Assembly: GCA_964023205.1 (NCBI GenBank)
Contig: OZ026845.1
Location: forward strand, 8,814,001-8,878,000
Source: Lutraria lutraria
Lineage: Eukaryota > Mollusca > Bivalvia > Venerida > Mactridae
Direction of reading: 5' to 3'
DNA length: 64,000 nucleotides
The notes under the pieces were generated by a model. The model was not told the DNA's origin and made no database searches. It worked only from the letters and a program-made list of their open reading frames with translations. Below, piece by piece: positions 52,901-63,051 of the stretch; positions within the stretch are counted from its first letter, which is position 1, and each line of letters begins with the position of its first letter. Position numbers and translations under genes: made by a program.

Positions 52901-55900
52901 AGAAGCTCTTGGTTGGTTCCCCTATAAATTATATACAATGGTAGATCTTGGTCGGTTCCCCTATAAATTATATACAACAGTAAGAACCCTAGATCAATTC
53001 CCCTATAAATTTTATACCACAATAGAATCCCTATTGATTAATTACCCCACAAATTATACAACAATAGAAATGGTTCCTTGTGAAGGTAAGTTAGTACTGG
53101 TTTGAATGCAGTCCAGGAAAACTGGTTAGGTGAATCAGCCACTGTATTTAACTGGAATATTGTTGAAAACAGCGCTAAACCCAAAATGAAAAGACTGTTT
53201 CAAGCAGATATGAACAATACGTACCTGCGGTAGTTTCTTGGTCCGACAGGAGATCATTGGCTTGTACACTCTCTATGACATTAATAAACTCACTCTGTGT
53301 GAGATATAAGGGTTTATTGTCATCTTCAAGTTTCTGCTGCTCTTCTGCAATCCTTTTTTCTATCAGTTTGTAACTTCTCGGAATTTTTCGACCAATCAAA
53401 GGTGGACGTCCCCTTACAGACAGCTTCATACTCAAAGCAGTATCATAAAGTGTAACTTTAAGGTCATCAATACCTGTGAATATACAAGGGAATATAAAGA
53501 ATTAATAGCTTAAACTATACTACTTTCAATCCACAACCAGTACTGTATGCAATAATTACGGGTGATTTAGTAAATCTTCTTCAGTACAATGACTGTACAA
53601 CATGTCCACTGATATGAAATCGTACTTGTTCAATTGAGTCATGTTAACAAAACTATGACATTCAATTGACTTCAATAACTCTGAGCTATCTACTAGCATC
53701 AAGCAACTCTCCAAAATTGTGACAACACGATCATTTTAGAGAACCAGTATTTGAAGCAACATGTTCTGGCCATGAGTCCACTGTTGCACATTCATATAAC
53801 ACTTATGGAGAAACATATGATAAGTCAGAGTCTTAAATGTTCCTTACAAACACCAATTAGTTCTTTAATATGAGTAGTACTTGTTACCATCATTATTAAT
53901 ACAGGACACAGGACAAAGTGTGGGTGTTTGATCATGTCCAAATTTCTCCACAAGCTTGGCATTCACAGTATGTACTGTCTCAGCTTTCAATGACCCCAGT
54001 TTGTCTATAAAAGTTCCCACAAGTACAACCTTGTAATTTGCAGATTTGGCCTGAAAGTAACAAAATAAGAAAGCTTTGTGAAGAAAACAAATTAACAATA
54101 ATAGGCCTACATACTAGTAATCTAAAGTGACCTTGACCTTCAATATATTTAGATGTACTTGACTCAGTTATTGGCCATACCCACTACACTACATCATGTT
54201 TAATTATTACATTCAAAAGTAAAAGAGAGAAAGTATCCATTGAGGATTGATGACATTACTATTACATGATATCAATACAAACATCTGTTAAATAATTAAA
54301 GGAGGTATGATATATGAATATTACAAAAAAGGTTCTCAAAGTTCTCTCTAAGTTTTGCATAATGACATATTTCAGAAAATGTAATCTATTCCCTAATTTA
54401 TGATAAGCTAAATTTGATTAAAAGTTGACTTTGACCTGTCTCCATGGTCGAGTGGTTAAGGTTGCTGACTTCAAATCACTGGTATTTTCTCCCTGATAGA
54501 GGATTGTTGGTTTAAGCCTCACTACTGCCCATGTCTCTTTATGTGAGAAAGTAGGCAGTTGCTTACGGAGGATGGGAGTCTAGTACTGGTTCTTCCCAGG
54601 AACGATGCTAAGGTGAACTGTCCGCCTCATATGACTCTGACTGTTGAAAAGGGTCGTAAAACATGATATAAACAAACAAACAAAAGGTTGACCCTAGTAA
54701 GCAGGCCACAAGATGTGTTATACAGACAGTTTGTACCTGAATATTGTTGATCCATCTGGCTATTTTCTCAAGTTCTTCCGTAATAGACCAGAAATCCCAG
54801 ACAAGTATATATAATGTATGTGGTGTGAATACACTGTGATGTATCTGTGTGTATGCATCATCACCAGCAATATCCCATACATTCAACTTGATTTCTGTAT
54901 CCCTCCAAACCTGTAGTTTTAAACATGGCATACTTTTGTTTAATATTTTTACAGCAAAATATCATAGCTTACACAGCTTAATAAGTCTTGGAAGCTGAAC
55001 AATATTTCACCTATCTATAGCTGTCACTCGCTTGTTGGGCATCCCTTTGATGCGGACCGAAGTACTACATTTTTCTACATCCGCCGTACAAATGTTAAAC
55101 TGGTTCCCGTTCCATGATACAGTGCAAGTCAATGTAAGTTCAGCATTCATGAGAACTTTCAGTACTTTGATTAAAGTAGCTGAAAGTTTAAATGTTAATA
55201 TTATTCTACAAGTCACCTCAGAGCCATTATTTCCCATCAATAACTTCACTAAGCAACATGTTAGGACATTGTCACATGATCACATATATATATTGTTATA
55301 TGATTTATACTTACAGCAAATGTTTTTTTCGTTAATGAAATCTCTTTTCTAACAATACTTTTAGTTTCCAGTTTCTGTGCTTTCTTGCCAGCAATTATAT
55401 TTACAAGAGTTGTCTTTCCTTTGTCCTGAGTAATAATAATAAATAAAAATATACACATACAGCAATAATGATGAATTTTAGAAAAAATACAATACACATT
55501 TGGTAATTATAAATTAAAAGAGAAACATTAATAATTTTACCTTAATTGATGGTACATAAAATATATGTACCAGATTCAAATGATTCTTATACAGTAATCA
55601 TAAATCTTTTCTTTGTGTTTTCATACTAAACAAAATTGCTAATTTACCACTTATATTTTTCAGTATCGTTATTTATCCATGGGTGCCTTGATTAGATACT
55701 CATAGATATTCAATTAAATGTATATAGATATTAGAACAATAGTTTTCTTTCAACCTCATGACTGGTTTCTGTCTTTATTTAGGTATCTGTGATAAAAAGT
55801 AACCAAACTAAATCCCACCTGTAATAAAACTGAAAAAATATAGGTGGTAACTTAGCAATATTGTTAAATATATCTACCTCAGTAAGACAATATAAACACA

Positions 55901-58900
55901 ACAATTTTATTTTCACCCAAATCATAAATTGTTGAATTATTTTCAGAAAGTTCATACTAACTCTTTTGTCAGCATGCAGTATTTACAATAAATCATAAAA
56001 GCATACCTTTTTCCCAAGTACTACAGCTTTTATCTTATTGTATGGCTTGCTTTCACGGAGATTTTCCAACAATTCCGATATAATCTCTTTTGTTTTACAG
56101 CCACTTTCTAAACAAGAGAAAAAATAAATGAACCATTTAAATGTATGTGACTTGATTATTAATTGCTTGATGTTGTATACTCCAAACACTCACTTGTTAT
56201 GAAATGAATGGGTTGTGTAATTGTACTCCGAATGAAAATATTACAATGCATATGAAATAAATATGAAAAATAAAGCCAATTATTTTATAAGAAATCAATT
56301 GCATTTATTTGGCGATCCTTGTTTGTTTGCCAGCAAAAGTGTTACTAAGCTGGCATTCGTAATCCTTGTCGTCTGCTATATAAGGCAGTCTACCATGTGG
56401 AGACAGCCTTTCCGTTTCCACAAGTCAGTGGAACAAGAGCGTTAAATTTAAAGAAACTAACCAGATTTATGATAAGTAATTTCATCAACACTCAGTTCTT
56501 CATCTGGAACGGTTGGTTCTTCCTACCTGGCTGCTGTTATCATGCATATTAAGAAAATTACAATTTCTTACCTGGCATGAGTCCAGGAGATATGTTTGAT
56601 GGTTCAACACCTTTCAGCTTCAACATGCCTAAATTCCTTAAATATCCCATTTCTCTAGGTAACACCTTTATCAGAGGATTACTGGAAAAGAATGTACTTA
56701 ATGATTGAGCCTTGGAGTCTTTAGATTTAATGTTGGAATACAATTAAATGCTGATTTTAAGATTGGACTTATCATTATAATTTTTTGGTGAACGTGAACA
56801 TTTTAAATGTTGAATGACCATAGCAATAGGTTCAGTTGAGACATGCCTTAATACCATAATTGATATGATTATGTTTGTGTATATATACTCCAGAGCCACT
56901 GTATGCGACAGCTTTGAGAATACTTACACTAAGTCTTAATTATACTTTAATTGGCATTTTTATCTATTTCATGCACATTAGACATTTCAAAATCAAATTT
57001 AAATATTAACTTTCAACCTAGTTTGATTGAAAATATGAGTATATGTAGTTGTAAATTTCTGCCCAACAATTAGTCCACAGATTATAATTATATAATTGTA
57101 TACAAACTCAGACAAATCCAAAATCTCCAATCCAGTGAGGACACAAATAGATGGAGGTACACAGTCTAAATTATTGTCACCCAGTCTCAACTCTTTTAAA
57201 CAGTGTGCCAAACTTGCAGGAAACTTCAGGTGTCTGGTGTCTTCATTACTAGTAGAACGTGTCCGGCGAGTCAGTATATTGGGTCTAAAACTAAAGTACC
57301 AAGACACATGTAAGAACTTCTTGTCTGATATTAATTACTAAAACATAATTATCAATATCGTATAAGAAACTTTATATACTATTAGGGACAAAATGAATGA
57401 GTACTAGTCGAGTCGAAATTCGTTATTTTGAAGTTCAGGGGACTAGGTTAAATTGTTCAATATAAACAAACTTTGATATATAAATAATCCAAGAAATTCA
57501 CTGTGTTTATATTCTTAAGAAATATCGTCAGTGTGGCATGCGACGTAATAACAATCTAATTGTGTTATTTTGTGTGTATGGGATAGGAACAGAATGTGGT
57601 ATTTATACTTTTATACTTATACGTAAGAAATCACTAATAAACAATAAAAAATACAAGCATTCTCTGTTTAACTGACTAAATACATAAGAGAATCAGAATA
57701 GGTCATTTCTGACAGAGCAGCTCCAATTCAAACATCTGGTATCTGAGTATCAATTCCTAGAAAGTTGCTTAATTGACTAATTTACACATGCATTTTGAGA
57801 TAGCTGGCCAAAAGTTAGCCCACAATTTTTTCTTAAATACAGTTATAATACACAGCATACTATGCACAATGGAGAATATGAAACATATTTCACACAAATC
57901 AAAAATAATATTAAAGCAAATGTAAGCCATTTTAAATGAATATACTTTTTTGTTGGTGTGTCCGCAATGATGCCAAGTTTGTTGTGTTTCAAGTTAAGAT
58001 TATGTAAGTGTCCTAATTCCCAGGTATCTGGTCCAGGTAACCTCTCAATCTTGTTATTACAAGCAATCAAATCACACAGTATGCCTAGAAAATAGTTATA
58101 ATAGTGTGTTAACAAATCAAATGGTATATCTTAAATTCAACTAATAATTATGATTGATAAAAGCAAACTAACTGTGACCATCTGTTTGTCAACATAAAAA
58201 CTGCAGTCTGACAAACCTGTGAAAACAGGCCATCCTTGGGAAAGACTAAATGTGGCCTTTATTGACAGTTGGGCTTTATTCCGGGGTAATTTTGTTCTAA
58301 ATACTAGTAATCAATGACAGTTTTTAAAAGAATGAACTTCCCAGACGACCACAAACACAGGTTTGACTGTGCCTTTCTTTATAGTAAATTTCATAATTAT
58401 GACAAAAATCATCATCTTATAATAACCAGTTTAGAAGAGATGAAGAATTTTAGGTACAATAACTTCACCAATTTTCAATGAAGCATTTAAAATGAAAATT
58501 CTGAGTATTTTCAATACAAAATAAATAATACAGGCAAATGTTTAAATTCATTAAGTGCATGCTGACTATACCCTAGCAGTCAGAATTTACTTCATAAATA
58601 TGACTCCTAAAAATCACATTTCAAGAATCAACTCACTCAGTTTAACTATTCCTTCATTAATTTCATGTAGAAGATTATCACTTATATCCAGATACTTCAA
58701 ACTTCCACTCCAAAACAACTCTATACTAACAGGAAACCTTTCTAGTTGATTGTTCCTCAAATTCAAATTTTCCTACAAAAACACGGTTAAATTTAGAATG
58801 AATTTACTAAAGGCAAGAACAGTTCTTATGATAAGTCAAGTCATGGGTGAAGACTTATAGTCTACACAACATTATTCATAAGTAAATGTACTGATATTAC

Positions 58901-61900
58901 ATTAATAGTTTGTTTGTTTGAGTTTTACGCCCCTTATCAACAGTCTGAGTCATATGAGGCAGACAGTTCACCTAAGCATTGTTCCTGGAAAGAACCAGTA
59001 CTAGACTCTCATCCTCTGTAAGCAACTGCCTACTTTCTCACATTTATAAAGAGACATGGTCCATAGCTGGGCTCAAACCCACGACCCTCTATCAGTGAGA
59101 GGTTACAGTGATTTGAAGTCAGCATGGGTAAGTCATGGGTATAAGGACTGTGGAATAGAAAACTTTATTCAAGTGTTGATAATTATACTCATATTAAAAC
59201 TACATGTCTATTTAAATTACGATTTACTTCACTTCCAGGGAAAACTTAAATGGACAATAAAACTACATGATCCAATTTTCCTAATCCTGGGATTATTTAA
59301 GAGAACTAATAGAGAGAAATATACCGTAAAATGAATTATTACAAAACCACAGAGTAGAGAAGGAATGGCATAACCAATTAAATATCTCTACTTCTTTGCT
59401 ACTTATTCATAGTAAATCATGCATCAAATATTCTAAACTATCATAATAAGGTTTGACTGCCTAAATCTAGGTTACAGTTAACTTATCTTAATTTGCTGGT
59501 CATACTATACACAAAATAGATAAATAGCATCAATGATGTAATTAAAATCTTTCATAATAATTATTTGGGTAAGGTGAAAAAAATATTAAAATATGAAGTG
59601 GATATATACTTCAGAAAAATGTGAAATGAACACTAACCAATGGACAACCCCAAGGCTGAGGAAATGTTGTGAGGCGGTTGTTACTTGCATTGATATTGAC
59701 AAGTTCTGTACAAGCTTGTACTTCTACAGGTAACATTACCAGTGAATTAAAGGACACGTCTAATCTACGCAACTTGGAACAACACCAGTGTCTCTCTTGT
59801 ATAACGGCTGAAATGATAAACAAACATTTAAACATCTCTCTTCTAACAGCCAAACATGTACCAATATAAAAATAACAAGATGAGTTTTTAAAACATAATG
59901 CCCCATGACCTTGACCTACTGACCTGAAAACGTACATGTCCAGTAGAGATTGTCGCAAGGAGCCAACATAATGAAGTTTGATGATTGTAGGCGGAAGCGT
60001 TTTGATGTTATAGGCAAGGTTAAAGTTTTGTACAACAAGCAGACAGACAGACAGGCCAAAAGCAATATATCCCCGATCTATAAATATTGGGGGCATAAAA
60101 ATACCATCAACAACTTCTGCTAAAATATATACACATGCTCATGTACAGGTATGGTAGGTAAAAAATTATGTTTACTTGTACAACCGTTATTCTTACATCT
60201 GCATTATTTCATGGTCAATGCATGCTTTTATTTTAACTTTAGTTGTTAAGATTCAATAACTTTCGTAAGAAGATTATCAAATGTACATAATTATACAAAT
60301 ATATGGAAGGAAATAGACCCTTGCTGTAAAATAAACAGAGACTATCGACTTTGGTATGAAGCAAAAAATAAAAGCGTTCAATGACAGTGAAAATATTCAA
60401 TTTTGATAGTGAAATAAAATCTCTCTAAACCTTCTCATAAATTAAGAACCAAAATTTTCCCTTCTCATTTCAATGACTAAAAGGTCCGAAAATACGACCG
60501 TTCCGCTATTCCGTATTACGACCACTTTATTGGACCCAAACTGTTAATTACTGCAGTTTTAAGTCCCACTAAAGCGACCATGAACAAGTAGAGAATTATC
60601 TGGTTGTATACATTTCACACCTACTGTAGCCACAAGGGTTTGGTTGTTGTTGTAGTTAACTGTTAACAACATACACTGATGGACTATTTTACTAATTTGT
60701 ATATATGCCACAGTAACAGATAATGCAACAACAATATCACTATTTTTCTACATGTATTTGGTTACTTTATGAAATACCGGTACTCTGAATACATATAGAC
60801 TGACTCACTATTAAGACTGACTCGCTATTAAGACTGACTCGCTATTAAGACTGACTCACTATTAAGACTGACTCCCTATTAAGACTGACTCGCTATTAAG
60901 ACTGACTCGTTATTAAGACTGACTCGCTATTAAGACTGACTCCCTATTAAGACTGACTCGCTATTAAGACTGACTCCCTATTAAGACTGACTCACTATTA
61001 AGACTGACTCGCTATTAAGACTGACTCCCTATTAAGACTGACTCGCTATTAAGACTGACTCACTATTAAGACTGACTCCCTATTAAGACTGACTCCCTCT
61101 TAAGACTGACTCGCTATTAAGACTGACTCACTATTAAGACTGACTCCCTATTAAGACTGACTCCCTATTAAGACTGACTCACTATTAAGACTGACTCACT
61201 ATTAAGACTGACTCCCTATTAAGACTGACTCGCTATTAAGACTGACTCGCTATTAAGACTGACTCACTATTAAGACTGACTCCCTATTAAGACTGACTCG
61301 CTATTAAGACTGACTCGCTATTAAGACAACTTTTTGTCAGAATGCCCAGAGGTCTTTATATCGGAACTTTAATGTACTTACATCTTCTCTTCTGCATGTT
61401 AATAGAGTCTATCTCTGGGTCTGTTTGATGCATCAAGGACTTACTTAGATACATCAGTTTGTTGTGGGAAAGATTCAGATTGGTTAACGTCTTTACTTCA
61501 AACAATTCCCGACAAACTTTTTCCAAGTTGTTAAATGACAAGTTCACCTCTTCCAGACTAAATACAGGCAAACAAATATCAAATATAGAAAACTCAACAT
61601 TTAAATACATATTTTATTAACAATAAATAAACAATTGAATCACATTTGAAAAAATTAAATCATTTGTAGCACGTAATCAAATTTTATCAAAAGCATTTCA
61701 TGAGAATGTTTTCAAACAATTGTTTGACTTATTTCAATTTTTCTCTTTTTTTGTTTTTGTTATAAAAATTAAAGAAAGTTAGACAGGACAGAAAACTATC
61801 TAATTATAATCTAAACATTTAACTCATGTCTTCATGTTTATTAATACAACTTATTATATATTTACCTCAAACTAGTACAGCTTCCATCATCCATAAACTC

Positions 61901-63051
61901 TAAGTGTTTGATACAATTTTTGGAAGCATTTAACACTTTCAGATTTTGTAATTTCCAAGGGAGACAACTTGGCAACTCTGTCAGAAAATTGTTGCTGACA
62001 TTGAGTTCAACAAGAGTTACCTGGTGATTGGCAAGCCATGAATTATGCAGTACTTGTAGATTCTTACACTGGAAGTATCCAATGCATTCCTGTTTAAGAG
62101 ATAATGGTAAATTATTTACTATTTTAACAATTTCAGTAAAATATTTCTAAATACACTAACTGTACAAACATTTTCACAGGGCATACCCTTGCCAAAATGC
62201 CCAAATAGTTAAAGAATTTCTAGAACAATTCTTGTACTTTCTCTCAAGGACCTAGAAATTTAAATCAACTATTTTTGATTAACTATAATCAAATAAAAAA
62301 ATCTAGTAACTTAAATCTTTTTTTTTCATCTGTTGTATAACTGCACATTCGACATCTATGGTCTTTTCATGGTCTCCCGAAGAGAGAGGTGTTGACAAAT
62401 GGCTTTAAACCTAATGAAACAAGATATGGAAATGGAAGCACACTCATTTTTTAAGGCTCTAGACCAGAAACTCCAAGTCTTTGTGAACACCTGCCTACGA
62501 CAAATTCTCCATGTCAGATGGCCAGAAAAGATCTTCAATGAAGTGCTCTGGAGGAGAACTCTACAGAGATCACTTACAGAAGCCATCAAGGAAGGCAAGT
62601 TGCGGTGGGTTGGACACATCCTACAGAAGGACCAAACAAGTATCACTAGACAGGCCCTAGACTGGAACCCCCAAGGGAAACGTAGGAGAGGTCGACCAAC
62701 CACAAAAACTTGAAGAAGAACTCTAGATGCAGAACTCCGGTGTGGGGATATCCTGGGGCGAGGCCAAGCAAAAAGTACAAGATTGGAGAGGGTGGAAGAC
62801 TGTGGTGAAGGCCCTATGTTCCTGAAGGGATGAAGAGGATTAAGTAAGTAAGTAAAGTAAGTACATATATCTAATAAATAGACATGTTCTTACCTTAAAG
62901 AGCTCTTCATCTTGTGAGGTACTTTTCACAGGTTCAATAAATTTTTTCATTACCTCACCGACCACTTCAGGATACGCATTACATGCGCTCGCCGTAAACG
63001 TGAGATTGTCATAATTTTCACGTAAAAAGCTAATCACATTAACGTGGCCTC
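35522..63051 (-). CDS. LRRK1: LRRK1-like Roco protein kinase, C-terminal 1,907 residues, 30 exons
   Basis: Thirty exons joined by GT-AG splice sites with matching phases give 5,724 nt of unbroken frame plus a 2-nt split codon at the left of the first exon. The domain order is that of LRRK proteins: end of an ankyrin-like region, LRRs (residues about 55-430), Roc GTPase (450-620), COR (620-1000), kinase (1010-1395), WD40-like tail. LRRKs are cytoplasmic Ser/Thr kinases regulated by their Roc GTPase and linked to membrane traffic. LRRK1 is favoured over LRRK2 by the catalytic segment IIYKDLKSDNIL, GTPGYQAPEI with YDEKVDIFS, and the C-terminal AFWEGYGA segment. Human LRRK1 is about 2,015 aa, so only the N-terminal ankyrin part should be missing past the right edge. 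Exon blocks are given separately. Confidence 0.93.
38008..38249. mobile_element. About 240-bp MITE with ACTTATATACATACATG ends
   Basis: Left 'acttatatacatacatggat' and 'tcgcaact'; right (reverse complement) 'aaggacttatatacatacat' and 'gaattcgcaactt'. It lies in an LRRK intron, 54 bp before exon 37784-37954 begins. The 10,361 palindrome and a half-site near 20,670 share the end. Confidence 0.65.
38683..44122 (-). CDS. LRRK1: LRRK-like gene: protein kinase domain exons
   Basis: Exons 43975-44122, 42983-43114, 42078-42154, 41205-41299, 40903-41065, 40152-40376, 39518-39646, 38683-38871. Glycine loop LGSGVTGSVFKA (split by an intron), VAIK lysine in VPVAIKMYRSD, alpha-C Glu in REMRQEVSITSRLQHP, hinge MALELAPLGSL, catalytic loop YKDLKSDN, DYG metal motif, activation-segment end GTPGYQAPE. 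All residues needed for catalysis are present. DYG in place of DFG is the LRRK family norm. Between VAIK and alpha-C lies a Ser/Thr-rich insert of about 45 residues (SVDSHNSDSGTATLSTQGSM) on two small exons. Confidence 0.95.
42665..42742. repeat. 78-bp hairpin with arms of about 30 bp
   Basis: 'tcgagggttcaacgcaacag' and 'tgtcgtaact' face 'agttacgacagtgttgcgct' and 'gagccctcga', with a loop of about 19 bases. There are only a few mismatches. It sits in an LRRK intron, directly before a SINE. Confidence 0.8.
42750..42948 (+). repeat. tRNA-headed SINE, diverged
   Basis: A-box-like TGGTGTAGGGG and B-box-like GGTTTGAATCA, body 'ttggtacaagtactggtcag', then 'aatccaggaagc', and an A-rich 'aaaataaataag' tail. 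It is inserted antisense to the LRRK gene about 35 bp from exon 42983-43114, on the exon's donor side. Confidence 0.65.
43693..43875. mobile_element. MITE related to 25,758-25,919 (copy 2)
   Basis: Shares 'acattatgttgttgttgaga' (copy 1 has 'aaattatgttgttgttgaga'), 'ggttgttgct', 'aatcgtgcagtgggaaaa' and 'gagaggttgta'. The left 'tacagtgg' and right 'tgcagt' ends are more decayed than in copy 1. Confidence 0.6.
44123..48050. repeat. Intronic 60-bp minisatellite, about 65 units, each carrying a 3' splice-site copy
   Basis: The unit on the + strand is 'tcctagatgaatgtaaaaca', 'ttgtgttagaaccctatgta', 'tcatacaatataatactata'. Units are mostly exactly 60 bp; a recurrent 50-bp variant lacks 1 + 9 bases ('gatgaagtaaaacattgtgt', 'atgtatc'). 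The left half (to about 45,890) mostly has 'acattgtgttagaaccc' and 'atcat'; the right half mostly has 'acagtgtgttagaactc' and 'ataat'. The array fills most of the intron between LRRK exons 48660-48823 and 43975-44122 and ends exactly at the latter's acceptor. Confidence 0.97.
48660..53473 (-). CDS. LRRK1: LRRK-like gene: COR domain exons
   Basis: Exons 53225-53473, 52623-52744, 52029-52195, 51241-51510, 49514-49617, 49156-49269, 48660-48823. Recognisable COR features: FLEEIGAILHFSD, LDTLYFLDPAWLCDIL, EFVKQYIELLERFEIA, then a Cys/His-containing segment with YALCSTCYQGLP and HFTMEHCARML before the kinase. Exon 52029-52195 uses donor GTAGGT after AA, which avoids an in-frame TAG. The CxxC plus H/C pattern resembles the zinc-like spacing reported in LRRK1-type COR-B/linkers only loosely; I do not claim metal binding. 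Confidence 0.88.
49738..51131. mobile_element. 1.4-kb non-autonomous DNA transposon with perfect 23-bp ends and TA duplication
   Basis: The ends are GAGCAAACCGGGGTATTATC plus GAC, and their exact reverse complement, with TA outside on both sides. The end motif recurs internally, near 49,923-49,942 and in both orientations near 50,745-50,790. No transposase-like frame is seen. It occupies most of the LRRK intron between exons 51241-51510 and 49514-49617, starting about 110 bp from the latter's acceptor exon end in transcript direction. Confidence 0.85.
51748..52000 (-). repeat. tRNA-headed SINE
   Basis: On the minus strand the head reads 'cctgtccagttggttcagtg' and 'gttagagtgttggtctactg', with A-box TGGTTCAGTGG and a weak B-box AGTTCAAACAT. 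The body follows to a right-hand 'gataactgcccgcc'. It lies in an LRRK intron. Confidence 0.65.
52776..53070. repeat. 39-43-bp tandem repeat, about 7 diverged copies
   Basis: The unit is 'agctcttggtcggttcccct' plus 'ataaattatatacaacagt'. It lies in the LRRK intron just upstream of exon 52623-52744 in transcript direction. Frames through it on both strands are repeat artefacts. Confidence 0.85.
53888..56107 (-). CDS. LRRK1: LRRK-like gene: Roc GTPase exons
   Basis: Exons 56007-56107, 55315-55425, 54737-54910, 53888-54050. The P-loop spans an intron: KAVVLGKKDKGKTTLVNII matches GxxxxGK(S/T). G3 is WDIAGDDAY (DxxG). The G4 region is VGTFIDKLG, in place of THxD of vertebrate LRRKs. The domain should bind GTP or GDP and control kinase activity, as in other Roco proteins. 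Confidence 0.92.
54436..54690 (+). repeat. tRNA-headed SINE with (AAAC)n-like tail
   Basis: A-box TGGTCGAGTGG, B-box-like GGTTTAAGCCT. The body has 'gtaggcagttgcttacggag', 'agtctagtactggttcttcc', 'gaactgtccgcctcatatga' and the tail 'aaacaaacaaacaaaa'. The same family occurs inverted at 58,913-59,130. Confidence 0.75.
56572..59807 (-). CDS. LRRK1: LRRK-like gene: remaining LRR exons
   Basis: Exons 59638-59807, 58637-58772, 57946-58084, 57108-57284, 56572-56681. Repeats read LRRLDVSFNSLVMLPVEV, LVNINASNNRLTTFPQPW, ENLNLRNNQLERFPVSI, LKYLDISDNLLHEINEGI, LCDLIACNNKIERLP, LHNLNLKHNKLGII, LKELRLGDNNLDCVPPSI, LEILDLSDNPLIKVLP. This is the standard L..L.LS.N.L..LP pattern. Exon boundaries fall at or near repeat boundaries. 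The donor of 57108-57284 is the less usual GTTTGT. Confidence 0.92.
58204..58369. mobile_element. 166-bp MITE (copy 2 of the 6,799 family)
   Basis: Ends CAGTCTGACAAACCTGTG and CACAGGTTTGACTG, interior 'ccttgggaaagactaaatgt' and 'tttattccgg'. The flanks are TG rather than TA, so the target site has mutated or the element moved by other means. Confidence 0.65.
58913..59130 (-). repeat. tRNA-headed SINE, inverted relative to 54,436
   Basis: The reverse complement matches the 54,436 element in order: tail 'tttgtttga', 'agtcatatgaggcagacagt', 'gtaagcaactgcctactttc', then the head region ending 'agtgatttgaagtcagca'. The two copies could pair in the LRRK transcript. Confidence 0.75.
59879..60099 (-). 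repeat. Reverse partial copy of the 3,303 hairpin-bounded repeat
   Basis: Ends 'ccccgatctataaatattgg' and 'gggcata', and contains the reverse complement of 'aaccttgcctataa', 'aaacgc', 'tcctca' and 'cacagg' type words of the left arm at 3303-3500. The 328-bp array itself is absent, so the tandem part is not required for the element. It makes a spurious upstream extension of the open frame of exon 59638-59807. Confidence 0.75.
60797..61327. repeat. 17-bp minisatellite, 31 units, each with TGACTCN
   Basis: The unit is 'gactgactcNctattaa', where N is A, G or C. The 31 units read, left to right, A G G A C G G G C G C A G C G A C C G A C C A A C G G A C G G. Two units have a further change ('cgttatt', 'ccctctt'). 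It lies in an LRRK intron, ending about 55 bp from the donor of exon 61382-61557. Confidence 0.95.
61382..63051 (-). CDS. LRRK1: LRRK-like gene: ankyrin/LRR junction and first LRR exons
   Basis: Exons 62894-63051, 61866-62089, 61382-61557. The first has GGHVNVISFLRENYDNL, an ankyrin-repeat-like helix, and ends EELFK. The second and third carry LRRs: LVELNVSNNFLTELPSCL, LKVLNASKNCIKHLE, LEEVNLSFNNLEKV, LTNLNLSHNKLMYLS. The previous exon is outside or not visible. The introns hold a LINE fragment (62,360-62,875) and a 17-bp minisatellite (60,797-61,327). Confidence 0.9.
62360..62875 (+). pseudogene. 5'-truncated LINE fragment, 3' end of a reverse transcriptase ORF
   Basis: The frame starting near 62,399 reads LQVFVNTCLRQILHVRWPEK, LWRRTLQRSL, LRWVGHILQKDQ, ITRQALDWNPQGKRRRGRP. 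This is the C-terminal motif string common in LINE reverse transcriptase proteins of the RTE/Jockey-like kind in invertebrates. A TGA (62,711-62,713) replaces the expected Trp of TWRR, and the frame then continues RRTLDAELRCGDIL. The fragment ends in a (TAAG)n-like tail near 62,843-62,862. Dead copy in an LRRK intron, opposite strand. Confidence 0.85.

Noticed and set aside
54608..54736. Extension of the Roc exon frame past its donor
   Set aside because: The frame simply runs on into the SINE; the CAG|GTAC donor at 54,737 fits the phase of the next exon.
59870..60096. N-terminal extension of the LRR exon frame starting at 60,096
   Set aside because: The extra frame is inside a dispersed repeat; a proper CAG acceptor at 59,808 marks the real exon start.
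60797..61327. Telomere-like or CRISPR-like short repeat
   Set aside because: The 17-bp unit with TGACTCN matches no known telomere repeat and has no spacers.
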